DNA of 64,000 nt from Burkholderiaceae bacterium (GTDB taxonomy: Bacteria; Pseudomonadota; Gammaproteobacteria; Burkholderiales; Burkholderiaceae_D), in contig JARLJG010000020.1 of the NCBI GenBank assembly GCA_031291325.1, forward strand, positions 28,441 through 92,440, read 5' to 3'. The position numbers were made by a program, and so were the translations under genes. This document shows positions 40,252 through 48,920 of this stretch, one piece after another; position 1 is the stretch's first letter, and each line of letters opens with the position of its first letter. The notes beneath the pieces are model-generated. The model was given only the letters and a program-made list of their open reading frames with translations. It made no database searches and had not been told where the DNA came from.

Positions 40252-40983
40252 TCAGAATGTCTTCGAGAGAGATAAGACCAAGCGCGATTTGCCCAGGTCT
40301 TTTCGATCGGGGCCCGGGCCGACGTAGGCGTGGCTGTTCGTTCCGACGGCGGCGATGCCGACCGAAGCGAATTCAAAGTTCCTGGTCACGCCGATTTTCC
40401 AGTCGGTGTAATCGAACGCAGAATCATTGCGCACGCTTTGATGGCCGACATGCAGATTCAATTGCGTTTGCCGGGCAATGTCCCAATTCGCTCCAAGATC
40501 AAAGTAGCCGCTATTGCGGCTGTCGGCAAAGCCGAACAGGTTCGTCATCGACTGCGAATACTTGGCATAGATGGCCTTGTAGCTTAGCTGTCCGTACAAT
40601 TCGGTCGTGTTGGCATTGGGATTGAGTGCATTGCCCGCATAAACGTAGGACAGGACACCAACGTCGTAAGCCACATCGGCAGTAAGGTCGCCGCGCCTCC
40701 CTGCATACAGATCCCATTCCACGCTCCCGCTGCCGCCTTGGTCGGTGATCCATTTGATCGTCGAGAGCCACGTGCCGGCATACAGGCCGGTCGGGTTGTT
40801 GATGTAGTCGGCGCCGCCTTGCAATGCCGGTTGCAACCGTGTCTGTGAGATGCCGCGATAGCTATAATCCGACACCAGGGCAGCGTTGCCGCTCCATTCG
40901 TTGTCCGGCTTGCTTTCCTGCGCTTGATTTGATGCGCTGGTCATGGCGATGACGGCAGCCAGGATCAAGTGGTATTTATTCAT
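40252..40983 (-). CDS. TorF-family putative outer-membrane porin
   Basis: 243-aa protein with a cleavable signal peptide (LILAAVIAMTSASNQAQ) and alternating amphipathic strands ending in VLSLSKTF, a typical C-terminal Phe of outer-membrane barrels. The N-terminal WSGNAALVSDYSYRGISQT motif identifies the TorF-type family. The function in transport is not defined. AAAGGAAAATA precedes ATG 40983. It lies 65 bp after the chemoreceptor gene in the same direction and may be co-transcribed with it, though the functions look unrelated. Confidence 0.85.
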   Translation of the reverse strand: MNKYHLILAAVIAMTSASNQAQESKPDNEWSGNAALVSDYSYRGISQTRLQPALQGGADYINNPTGLYAGTWLSTIKWITDQGGSGSVEWDLYAGRRGDLTADVAYDVGVLSYVYAGNALNPNANTTELYGQLSYKAIYAKYSQSMTNLFGFADSRNSGYFDLGANWDIARQTQLNLHVGHQSVRNDSAFDYTDWKIGVTRNFEFASVGIAAVGTNSHAYVGPGPDRKDLGKSRLVLSLSKTF

Positions 40984-41048
40984 TATTTTCCTTTCGGTAT
41001 TATGTGAGCGCATGCGCCGGCGGCTTTGGCCGCCCGAGCGGCATGCGC

Positions 41049-42770
41049 TTAGAATGATTCCCAGTCTCCGCCGACCGGCGCGTTGATGGCCAACTTTGTC
41101 CGACTGTCGCCGCCCGTCGGTTGTTTTGCGGTGCGGATCGCGGCGATCGAAGTAACGCGCGGTTTTGCCGCAACGTCGGCGCGCGCATTTTGCTGCTTTG
41201 CGGGCGCCGCAGCGTGGTGCCCATTGTCGGTCTTGAACATGGACACCGCCTGCACCAGGTTGGTTGCCTGCTCCTGCATAGAACCGGCTGCAGCAGCAGC
41301 TTCCTCCACCAACGCAGCGTTTTGCTGCGTGACTTGATCCATTTGCGTGATTGCCTGATTGATCTGTTCGATCCCTGTGGTTTGTTCATTGCTGGCAGCG
41401 GTGATCTCGTGGATGATGTCGCTCACCCGCTTGACGCTGGACACAACGTCCACCATCGTGGCGCCGGCTTTTTCGACCAGCTTGCTGCCGGCATCGACTT
41501 TTTCGACAGAATCGCCAATCAGCGTCTTGATCTCCTTGGCCGCACCGGCGCTGCGCTGGGCCAGGTTGCGCACCTCGGCCGCCACCACGGCAAAGCCGCG
41601 GCCTTGCTCGCCGGCACGGGCCGCTTCGACGGCGGCGTTGAGGGCGAGAATATTGGTTTGGAATGCAATGCCGTCGATTACGCTGATGATATCGACGATT
41701 TTCTTGGCTGAATCGTTGATCGCGCTCATGGTGCCCACCACCTGCGAGACAACTTCCCCTCCTTGTGTGGCGACCGCCGACGCGGTCTGCGCGAGCTGGT
41801 TCGCCTGACGCGCATTCTCGGCATTTTGTTTGACGGTCGACGTCATCTCTTCCATCGACGAAGCTGTTTCCTCCAGCGATGCGGCCTGCTGTTCGGTGCG
41901 CGAGGAAAGATCCAGATTGCCGGCGGCAATTTCCCCCGAAGCGGTGGCAATCATGTCGGTGCCGATTCGCACTTCACCGACGATGTTTTTCAAGCTGTCA
42001 TTCATATCCTTGAGCGCCTGCAGCAACTGGCCGGTTTCGTCTTTTGATGTGACTTCGATGCGGTTGGTCAAATCACCCGATGCGACGCTTTGCGCGATCC
42101 GAACGGCTTGCATGATCGACCGGACGATCTTTCTGACCAGCAGCACACCCGTTGCGGCGATGAAGGCTATCGTCATCAGCGCGATGGCGATGGCAAACCA
42201 ATTGGACTGCTTCAATGTCGCAGCAGCATCCTCCGATGCTTTCGTGCCGAGGTCGGCGTTATACTTTCGATGCGCTTCCAGTGCGTCGACGAGATTGTTG
42301 ACCAACGCTTGATTGGCCGCAGAAAGATCGCGCGCTTCGTCAGGTTTGCCGTTTCTTGACAGCTCCAGCACTTGCTCGCGTTTGGCGTCATATGCCGCCA
42401 CGGCGGTGCGATCGGCATCGAGCAGGGCCTTGTCGCGGGCAAGTTGCTCCGGCGGTTCATCACCCATATCCTCTTTTTCATACTTCTGCAGACCTGCCAG
42501 AATACTGTCGCGCGCGGCGGTGATGCCTTTTTCAATTTCTGCCTTCTTGTCATGGTCGGTCGTCAGGATATGTTGCAAGACGCCGACGCGCAACAGGTTG
42601 ATCGGACGGGCTGCTTCATCGAGCGTCAGGATGCTGGGAACCGTGTTGATGTTGGTAAAATTTGTGGCTGTGTAGACTTTGTCCATTTGGTACATGCCGG
42701 CTGCTGCCAGCAACACCAAGCCCAAGACTGCGACGAAGATCAAGCCATATAAACGTTGTGCGATAGTCAT
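41049..42770 (-). CDS. Methyl-accepting chemotaxis protein with periplasmic four-helix sensor
   Basis: 573-aa transmembrane chemoreceptor. Helices at about 8-30 and 190-212 bracket a 4HB-type periplasmic sensor. A HAMP domain is at about 213-265, and the signalling hairpin contains [23 protein letters not shown]. The protein ends DWESF, close to the NWETF pentapeptide that tethers CheR/CheB, so it is probably a high-abundance, adaptation-competent receptor. It lies 27 bp after cheW in one transcript. The ligand is unknown. Confidence 0.94.
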   Translation of the reverse strand: MTIAQRLYGLIFVAVLGLVLLAAAGMYQMDKVYTATNFTNINTVPSILTLDEAARPINLLRVGVLQHILTTDHDKKAEIEKGITAARDSILAGLQKYEKEDMGDEPPEQLARDKALLDADRTAVAAYDAKREQVLELSRNGKPDEARDLSAANQALVNNLVDALEAHRKYNADLGTKASEDAAATLKQSNWFAIAIALMTIAFIAATGVLLVRKIVRSIMQAVRIAQSVASGDLTNRIEVTSKDETGQLLQALKDMNDSLKNIVGEVRIGTDMIATASGEIAAGNLDLSSRTEQQAASLEETASSMEEMTSTVKQNAENARQANQLAQTASAVATQGGEVVSQVVGTMSAINDSAKKIVDIISVIDGIAFQTNILALNAAVEAARAGEQGRGFAVVAAEVRNLAQRSAGAAKEIKTLIGDSVEKVDAGSKLVEKAGATMVDVVSSVKRVSDIIHEITAASNEQTTGIEQINQAITQMDQVTQQNAALVEEAAAAAGSMQEQATNLVQAVSMFKTDNGHHAAAPAKQQNARADVAAKPRVTSIAAIRTAKQPTGGDSRTKLAINAPVGGDWESF

Positions 42771-42797
42771 GATAAATTCTCCAATGCGTTGCTGGCG

Positions 42798-43301
42798 TCA
42801 GGCCGCCAATTTTTCGGTGCTGTTGAGTTCGGCGCCTGCGAGCAGTGCGGTCGTGTCGATCAGGATCAGCATGCGCTGGTCGATGGTTCCGAGTCCGATG
42901 ACATAATTGGACTCTGCGGCAACGCCTAATGCCGGCGCAGCCTTGATTTGATCGTCGGCAAGACCGATCACGTCCGATACACTGTCGACAACGAGTCCGA
43001 CGACGCGATTGGCGAGGTTGACCACGATCACGACAGTGAATTGATCGTAGGTAGGATCGCTGAGCTGCATCTTGATCCGCATATCGACGATAGGGACAAT
43101 GACGCCGCGCAGGTTGATGACGCCCTTGATGTAGTCTTCTGCAGTGGCGATGCGGGTTACAGAATCGTATCCGCGCAATTCCTGGACGCCTTGGATGGCG
43201 ATGCCATACTCTTCTCCACCAAGGGCAAAGGTGAGGAATTCCTTGAGCACGTTTTGGGTTTGCGGCCCCGAACCGATTGCTTGTTGCGCTACGTTTGACA
43301 T
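42798..43301 (-). CDS. cheW: Chemotaxis coupling protein CheW
   Basis: 167-aa CheW that links receptors to CheA. The sequence EFLTFALGGEEYGIAIQGVQEL at the start, GVINLRGVIVPIVDMR in the middle and VVDSVSDVIGL are diagnostic. AAGGAAGA lies before ATG 43301. It is upstream of the receptor at 41049, which suggests a dedicated receptor-adaptor pair. No cheA or cheY is in the window. Confidence 0.95.
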   Translation of the reverse strand: MSNVAQQAIGSGPQTQNVLKEFLTFALGGEEYGIAIQGVQELRGYDSVTRIATAEDYIKGVINLRGVIVPIVDMRIKMQLSDPTYDQFTVVIVVNLANRVVGLVVDSVSDVIGLADDQIKAAPALGVAAESNYVIGLGTIDQRMLILIDTTALLAGAELNSTEKLAA

Positions 43302-43919
43302 GATTCTTCCTTTCAGTTGCGAAGAATGTCAAAGCAGATGCAGTTGGCTATGCGCACAGGATAAACTGGCCCGATGCACAGCGCTATTGGCGCACACTGA
43401 ACGCGAGCGCGCCTTCCCTCATCGATTCGACTATTCCTCAGCGTTTGTCATTGCATTGCGAGCAAAAGACAAAACGACAAAAATATTTGAAATTGAAAAA
43501 TCGGCGTGGGTTTGGCCGAGGAATTACTAGCTGAAGCGCTGCGAATCAGGGCAGCGGAGGGCGAGAACTATTGAAGTGCAAATTATCTTCGGCACTTACG
43601 CCGTCGAAATAGAAGTCTCTAAAAGGGCGCAGTTCACACCAAATCATTCTACACCTTAATTGATGTAGGGCAAGATTTTTCTGAAATATTTCACTTTTAT
43701 TTTCGTTGTTCTTAAAGTATCTATCAAGAAGATCAAGGCTGCTCGGCTGCAAAAGTGATTTCTGTATTTCAAAGTAATTAATATTTCGGCTCTACTTGAG
43801 TTCTTGGAACTATGGCATAGTCTGGGCACGAAAAAAATCGCTCGAGGTTTTGTCGATGCGACCAACAGAACACATACGGCGCGCAGCGTGGATACAATCG
43901 AGGAAGGGAGAGCAAGAAT
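43302..43919. other. 618-bp intergenic region between cheW and the GFA gene
   Basis: Divergent, AT-rich stretch (lowest GC at about 43460-43800). I see no convincing gene: a 68-codon minus-strand frame at 43546-43752 has no ribosome-binding site or family pattern. A perfect 13-bp dyad ACTATGGCATAGT lies at 43809-43821, about 100 bp before the GFA gene, and may be an operator. No flagellar sigma-28 promoter was recognised for cheW. Confidence 0.45.
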
Positions 43920-44366
43920 ATGGATTTGCATGAATTGAGCGGTGGCTGTCACTGCGGCAACATTCGTTTCAAGCTGACGCTGACCGGCACGCTTGCGCAG
44001 CGCCATCCGCGCGCCTGCGATTGCGATTTTTGCCGCAAGCACGGCGCTTCTTATATTTCCGATCCGCAAGGCACGCTACGAATCGATGTCGCCGACGAAA
44101 GCCTCCTGCAGAAATACAAACAGGGCAGCGGAATTGCCGATTTTCTGATTTGCAAGGCGTGCGGCGTGCTGGTGGGCGTCAGCTATCAGGAAGAAGGGCG
44201 GGTCTATGCAACCGTCAACAGCAAGGCGATCGACGCCGGCCCGCAGTTCGCGCAAGAAACTCCCGTCTCGCCCAAACTGCTTGCAACAAGCAAAAAGCTG
44301 GAGCGCTGGCAGGAAAACTGGTTTCACGATGTCGTCTTGAAGGTCAATCGGAGCGTCGCGGATTGA
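43920..44366 (+). CDS. GFA/CENP-V domain protein
   Basis: 148-aa zinc-binding protein of the glutathione-dependent formaldehyde-activating-like family. Cys ligands are visible in GGCHCGNIRF (CxC), CDCDFCRKHGA (CxxC) and CKACGV (CxxC), which would hold two Zn ions. GGGAGAGC precedes ATG 43920. Family members include S-(hydroxymethyl)glutathione synthase and many of unknown function; the name does not fix a reaction here. It is followed 85 bp later by a small gene in the same direction. Confidence 0.88.
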   Translation: MDLHELSGGCHCGNIRFKLTLTGTLAQRHPRACDCDFCRKHGASYISDPQGTLRIDVADESLLQKYKQGSGIADFLICKACGVLVGVSYQEEGRVYATVNSKAIDAGPQFAQETPVSPKLLATSKKLERWQENWFHDVVLKVNRSVAD

Positions 44367-44451
44367 GCCAGTTCCCTTTATCCCGGAAAGTTGCCACGGT
44401 TGCGATATCATGTACAGCAATTGACATGCATATACAAACACGGGATTGACG

Positions 44452-44811
44452 ATGGACAATGGATTGACGAACGACGAGTACGACGCGCTGGGACAAATCG
44501 CGAAAGGGCAGAAAACCGCCAGGCTGTCGGCCTGTGTGGCGCGCAATGCCAAACGCTTGAGCGGATTGAAGCTGGCCGCTTACGGCAAGGACGGCAGCCT
44601 CAGCTTGACCGAAAAGGGCCAGCAAACCTTGTTTATCAAAAACTGCATCGACGGTCTGCGCGCGGTGGCAACCGATCCGCACGCGCCGCTGGACTCCACA
44701 GTCGTCACTTTTCTGCGCAAGAAGGCGCATATCGATGTCGACGCCGGCGGCGGATTTGCGCTGACCGAGCGCGGACGTGAGACGCTGGCCGATATCGATG
44801 CGCAGAAGTAG
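44452..44811 (+). CDS. Small protein with two winged-helix-like repeats
   Basis: 119 aa, no family recognised. Two similar segments, SLSLTEKGQQTLF (about 60-72) and GFALTERGRETLA (about 103-115), each look like the end of a winged-helix unit (L-T-x-x-G-x-x-x-L). The protein may therefore be an internal duplication with a nucleic-acid-binding character. ATG 44452 is preceded by a weak site. Codon use resembles its neighbours. Function unknown. Confidence 0.65.
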   Translation: MDNGLTNDEYDALGQIAKGQKTARLSACVARNAKRLSGLKLAAYGKDGSLSLTEKGQQTLFIKNCIDGLRAVATDPHAPLDSTVVTFLRKKAHIDVDAGGGFALTERGRETLADIDAQK

Positions 44812-44922
44812 CGACGGACTCTAGCGTTGAAATGAGAAAGCTTAGGCGGTTGGACAATTGAAAACGCATTTACCTTCTATCCGGTTTTCGTGTTCTTTAT
44901 GCATTGACTTGCCGCAAAACGC

Positions 44923-44953
44923 TTGACCCTGACGTAGTGTTAGGCTTTATAGT
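44923..44953 (+). promoter_or_regulatory. MerR-type promoter with 19-bp spacer (merR-ABC operon)
   Basis: TTGACC (44923-44928), a 19-bp spacer and TATAGT (44948-44953). The spacer holds the dyad CCTGAC-GTAGT-GTTAGG (one mismatch). Overlong spacers with a central dyad are the hallmark of promoters activated by MerR-family proteins through DNA untwisting. The MerR-TipAS gene begins 24 bp downstream, consistent with autoactivation. Confidence 0.8.
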
Positions 44954-44976
44954 CTGACATTGAAGGAGGGTTGGCG

Positions 44977-46020
44977 ATGCTGTTGAAAATCGGCGAATTG
45001 GCGAAGCGGATCGGCTTGACGGTCCGCACCCTGCATCATTACGACGCGATCGGGCTGGTGAAGCCTTCGACCCGCTCGGACGCCGGATATCGGCTCTACA
45101 ATCGGAACGACGTTGCCCGCCTGCATCGGGTTCAAGCCTTGCGCGGCCTGGGCTTGTCGCTGTCCGAGACTGGCGACATGCTGGCAGGCGACGGCGCCGA
45201 ATTGCATTCTGTCATTCGGCAACAGATTACCTCGCTGCAGCGGCAGATTTCGCAAGCCGTCGATTTGCGCGACCGGCTGCAAGCGATGGAAGCGCAACTG
45301 GCCGGGCCCGACGAACCCGATCTCGACGAATGGCTGTCGACGCTCGGCTTGATGACCACGCATCGCAAGTATTTCACCCCGGAAGAATTGGACATCCTGT
45401 ATCGGCGCAAGGATATCGGCAACGAGCTTGCGCAATGGACGCTTACAGTGGCCAAGATACGCGACCACATGGATCGCGGAATAGCGCCGCAAAGCAAAGC
45501 GGCGCAAGCGTTGGCTGCGACCTGGCTGGATTTGCAAAGGCGCATCACGGGCGACGACCCGCGCTTCTTCGTCAAACTGAGCACCATGCATCGGACCGAA
45601 TTCGACGTGCAGGCGTTGACTGGCGTCGATGGCGCCATGCTCGATTACGTGACGGCGGCGGTGCATGAATCGCGCTGCGAGAGCTACGCGCAGTATCTCG
45701 ACGCGCATGAGCTTCTCCACTACCGCCGCAATTTTCCCAAATGCATGCACAAGTGGCTGGAGATTTTTGCCGAAGCGCGGCAAATGCTGGAACAGCGCAT
45801 AGCGCCGGCAAGCGCCGACGCGCAGGCCATGTTCCACCGTTGGGAATTGCTGGCGCAGGCGACCTGGGGCAACGACCCGGTAACCCGGCACAAGGTGCGC
45901 GAGGCGCACCGGCTCGATTCGAGCCTGCTGGCCGGCTCCGGGATGACGCCGGACTTGCAGGCCTACGTCTCTCAAGGCATGGCCGTCTATACATCCAATT
46001 CAATGTCGAAAATGAAGTGA
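44977..46020 (+). CDS. MerR-family regulator with TipAS-type ligand domain
   Basis: 347-aa activator. The N-terminal MerR helix-turn-helix reads KIGELAKRIGLTVRTLHHYD (about 4-23), with wing residues AGYRLYNRNDVARL. A coiled coil is at about 75-110. The C-terminal region (about 120-330) resembles TipAS/antibiotic-recognition domains in length and position (a KYFTPEELDILY-like start), duplicated in part. AAGGAGG lies before ATG 44977. It is the first gene of a five-gene run, 15 bp ahead of the ABC ATPase, so it likely switches on its own operon when it binds a drug-like or peptide-like ligand. Confidence 0.88.
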   Translation: MLLKIGELAKRIGLTVRTLHHYDAIGLVKPSTRSDAGYRLYNRNDVARLHRVQALRGLGLSLSETGDMLAGDGAELHSVIRQQITSLQRQISQAVDLRDRLQAMEAQLAGPDEPDLDEWLSTLGLMTTHRKYFTPEELDILYRRKDIGNELAQWTLTVAKIRDHMDRGIAPQSKAAQALAATWLDLQRRITGDDPRFFVKLSTMHRTEFDVQALTGVDGAMLDYVTAAVHESRCESYAQYLDAHELLHYRRNFPKCMHKWLEIFAEARQMLEQRIAPASADAQAMFHRWELLAQATWGNDPVTRHKVREAHRLDSSLLAGSGMTPDLQAYVSQGMAVYTSNSMSKMK

Positions 46021-46035
46021 TTTTTTGGAGGCAGC

Positions 46036-46743
46036 ATGTACCCAGTCGTTCTCAAGCATGTCGGCAAGACCTATCACCTGGACGCCGTCGATGTGCCGGC
46101 CTTGGTCGATATCAACCTGGAAATCCGCTCCAATTGCTTTACCGTGATCTCGGGGCCGTCCGGCAGCGGCAAGACCACGTTGCTGAACCTGATCGGCTGC
46201 ATCGATCGGGCTAATCAGGGCGAGATCGTGGTGGCGGGGCAGGAAGTGCAAAAGATGTCGGACGATGCGTTATCCGATTTTCGCGCGCGCCACCTCGGCT
46301 TCATTTTTCAGAATTTCAACTTGCTGCCGGTGTTGAGCGCCTATGAAAACATCGAATACCCATTGTTGCTGACTAAAATTCCCGCTGCCGAACGCAAGCA
46401 GCGCGTGCTGGCATTGCTGGATGCGGTCGGTCTGGCGGATCGGGCGCAGAACCGTCCCGGTCAACTATCCGGCGGGCAGCGGCAGCGGGTGGCGATTGCG
46501 CGCGCGTTGGCGACCGAGCCGAAACTGGTGCTGGCCGACGAGCCGACCGCCAACCTCGACAGCCACACCGGCGCGGCGATCATCGCGCTGATGCGCAAGA
46601 TGCAGCGCGAGCATCATGTGTCCTTCGTGTTTTCGTCGCACGATCCGCAGGTGCAGGCTGAAGCCGACGATGCGATCTTTATCCGCGACGGTCGTATCAC
46701 GCATGTCGAACGCCGCACCGACAACGTGGAGCTTACTGCATGA
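46036..46743 (+). CDS. ABC transporter ATP-binding protein, LolD/MacB-type
   Basis: 235-aa ATPase with Walker [10 protein letters not shown], the Q-loop in [20 protein letters not shown], the signature [14 protein letters not shown], Walker [13 protein letters not shown] and the switch His in SSHDPQ. This composition is typical of the MacB/LolD group that powers mechanotransmission rather than direct translocation. GGAGGC precedes ATG 46036. The stop overlaps the permease start by four bases. Confidence 0.94.
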   Translation: MYPVVLKHVGKTYHLDAVDVPALVDINLEIRSNCFTVISGPSGSGKTTLLNLIGCIDRANQGEIVVAGQEVQKMSDDALSDFRARHLGFIFQNFNLLPVLSAYENIEYPLLLTKIPAAERKQRVLALLDAVGLADRAQNRPGQLSGGQRQRVAIARALATEPKLVLADEPTANLDSHTGAAIIALMRKMQREHHVSFVFSSHDPQVQAEADDAIFIRDGRITHVERRTDNVELTA

Positions 46744-48128
46744 AAACCATTTCCCTCGCACTGCGCAATCTGTTGCGCAATCGGCGCCGTTCGCTGACTA
46801 CGCTATTGGCGATGACCATCGGCCTGGTGGCGATCCTGGTGTTCGGCGGGTACAAGTCCAATATCACTTACGGCACCGAGACCGGCTTCGTGCAAGCCTA
46901 TGGTCATTTGCAAATTCAGCACAAGGACTATTTCATCGAAGGCGGCGACAATCCGACTGCCTACGGCATCGCCGATTACCAGCGCATCATCGATGCGGTC
47001 AAGCGCGATCCGGTTCTGGCGCCGATGTTGACGGTGGTCACGCCAGCCTTACAATTGGGCGGCATTGCCGGCAACTTTTCCGCCGGCGTTTCGCGCTCGG
47101 TGATGGCTTCGGGCGTGGTTGTGGAGGATTACAACCAAATGCTGTTATGGAACGATTACGGCCTGAAAAGCTATGCGCTGCCGCTGCCGCTGGTCGGTTC
47201 CAGCCCGGACGCGGTGGTGATCGGCACCGGCGTTGCGCGCAAGTTGAAACTGTGCAATGCGCTCCAGGTCCCGAACTGCACGCAAACCGCAACGGTCGCC
47301 GTCGCCGAAGGCAAGTCGGCGCCGGACGATATCGCCGCCTTGTCCGCGCAGGAAAAAGCTGCCGCGCCGGCCCAGGATGACAACCGCATCGAGATGTTGG
47401 CGGCGACCGCGCATGGCGCCCCCAATGTCGCCAGCCTATCCGTGGTCAAGGCCAAGAACATGGGCTACAAAGCGGTCGACGACATGTATCTGGCAATGCA
47501 CTTGGCGCAGGCGCAGAAGCTGATCTACGGTTCCGAGCAGCCGCAGGTCACAGCTATTGACATACAATTGCGCCATACCGACCAGATGCCCGTGGCGCGG
47601 GGACGCCTGACGCAGCTGCTGGCGACGCAATTCCAGGACCAGCCGCTGGAAGTGCTGGATTTTCGGAAGCTTAACCCGATGTTTGGGCAGACCGAGCAAT
47701 TCATGAATTCGATGTTCGGATTCATTTCGATCCTGATCGGCGTCATTGTGTTGTTCACGATCGGCAATACGATGAGCACCGCCGTGGTGGAGCGCACGGT
47801 TGAGATCGGCACCTTGCGCGCGATCGGTTTGCGGCGCTCCGGCATCCGGCGTTTATTTCTGTGCGAGGGCGTGCTGTTGGGCTTGATCGGTTCGATATCC
47901 GGCGTGTTGTGCGCATCGTTCATCGCCTACTTGATCAACCATAGCGGCTTGTCGTGGACGCCGCCCGGCTACTCGTATGCCTACCTCATTCTGGTTAACG
48001 TATGGCAAGATCCGCATTTGGTCTTCGGCAGCGTGGTCGGATTGATTATCGTGACCGTCGTCTCCGCCGGGATGCCGGCCAACCGCGCGTCGAAGCTGAT
48101 GATCGTCGATGCATTGCGTCACGTTTAA
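46740..48128 (+). CDS. FtsX-family ABC transporter permease (LolC/E-like)
   Basis: 462-aa inner-membrane permease: one N-terminal helix (about 18-40), a periplasmic domain of about 280 residues, and a C-terminal FtsX domain with three helices that includes VERTVEIGTLRAIGLRRSGI. The periplasmic part contains a Cys pair (KLCNALQVPNC), perhaps a disulfide, and a long Ala/Asp-rich loop. MacB and LolC/E have this topology. With the ATPase it forms a homodimeric or single-permease mechanotransmitter. It overlaps the ATPase gene and is 12 bp from the LolA-like gene. Confidence 0.92.
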   Translation: MKTISLALRNLLRNRRRSLTTLLAMTIGLVAILVFGGYKSNITYGTETGFVQAYGHLQIQHKDYFIEGGDNPTAYGIADYQRIIDAVKRDPVLAPMLTVVTPALQLGGIAGNFSAGVSRSVMASGVVVEDYNQMLLWNDYGLKSYALPLPLVGSSPDAVVIGTGVARKLKLCNALQVPNCTQTATVAVAEGKSAPDDIAALSAQEKAAAPAQDDNRIEMLAATAHGAPNVASLSVVKAKNMGYKAVDDMYLAMHLAQAQKLIYGSEQPQVTAIDIQLRHTDQMPVARGRLTQLLATQFQDQPLEVLDFRKLNPMFGQTEQFMNSMFGFISILIGVIVLFTIGNTMSTAVVERTVEIGTLRAIGLRRSGIRRLFLCEGVLLGLIGSISGVLCASFIAYLINHSGLSWTPPGYSYAYLILVNVWQDPHLVFGSVVGLIIVTVVSAGMPANRASKLMIVDALRHV

Positions 48129-48140
48129 GAGGAAATATTG

Positions 48141-48920
48141 ATGAAACCCTGGATCAAAAATTTGGCTGCATTTGCTGTTTTCGGCATGGCGATCGGCTTG
48201 GCAAACGCCACCCCGTCGGCGCAGGAAATTCTCGCCGCCAGCGATTTGGTGCGCAACCCCGATTTTCCGTTCGGCATGACCAATACCCTGGTCGAATACC
48301 GCAACGGCAAACAAACCGACAGCAGCACCTTGGGCATCTATTCCAAGGCGGATAACAAGAGCGGGCAGTTCCGCAGCCTGATCCGCTATCTGGCGCCGGT
48401 GCGCGACGCCAACAAGCTGATCCTGTACAGCGGCAAGGATTTGTGGTTCTACGACCCGTCCAGCAAGGCCAGCATCCGCCTGTCGCCGCAACAGCGCCTG
48501 CTCGGCCAGGCTTCCAACGGCGACGTGGTGACCATCAACCTGGCCAAGGATTACCAAGCCACCGCCGCAGTGGAAGAAGATACGCAAGACGGCGATCGGC
48601 AAACCAAGCATTGCTACAAGTTGACGCTGGGCGCCGCCACGCCGGACGCGACGTATCATCATATCGACATGTGGGTCGAAGTGGCGAATACGCATCCGGT
48701 CAAGGCGCGCTTCTATACAGAAAGCGGCAAGCTGTTGAAGAGCGCCTATTACCGTCATTATCAGAATGTGCTGGGCAGCGATCGTCCGACCGAAACAGTC
48801 ATCATCGACGGCCTCGACCCGAATTGGGTCACGGTGATGCGTTTCTCCGACTGGATCAAGCGCGACGTGCCGGAAACCTGGTTGCAACGCGATTATCTGC
48901 CGCACTTCAAGCCCGAATGA
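48141..48920 (+). CDS. LolA-like periplasmic lipoprotein-sorting-type protein
   Basis: 259 aa with a signal peptide (NLAAFAVFGMAIGLANA). The mature part has the half-barrel pattern of the outer-membrane lipoprotein-sorting family (LGIYSKADNKSGQFRSLIRY and ILYSGKDLWFYDPSSK). True LolA is shorter, and its gene is usually not in an ABC operon, so this is a dedicated paralogue. It probably carries a hydrophobic cargo across the periplasm from the FtsX-type permease. AAGAGGAAATATTG precedes ATG 48141; the next gene overlaps its stop. Confidence 0.85.
   Translation: MKPWIKNLAAFAVFGMAIGLANATPSAQEILAASDLVRNPDFPFGMTNTLVEYRNGKQTDSSTLGIYSKADNKSGQFRSLIRYLAPVRDANKLILYSGKDLWFYDPSSKASIRLSPQQRLLGQASNGDVVTINLAKDYQATAAVEEDTQDGDRQTKHCYKLTLGAATPDATYHHIDMWVEVANTHPVKARFYTESGKLLKSAYYRHYQNVLGSDRPTETVIIDGLDPNWVTVMRFSDWIKRDVPETWLQRDYLPHFKPE

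Noticed and set aside
43546..43752. 68-codon minus-strand frame in the cheW-GFA gap
   Set aside because: AT-rich gap, no ribosome-binding site and no family pattern; codon use does not resemble the neighbours.
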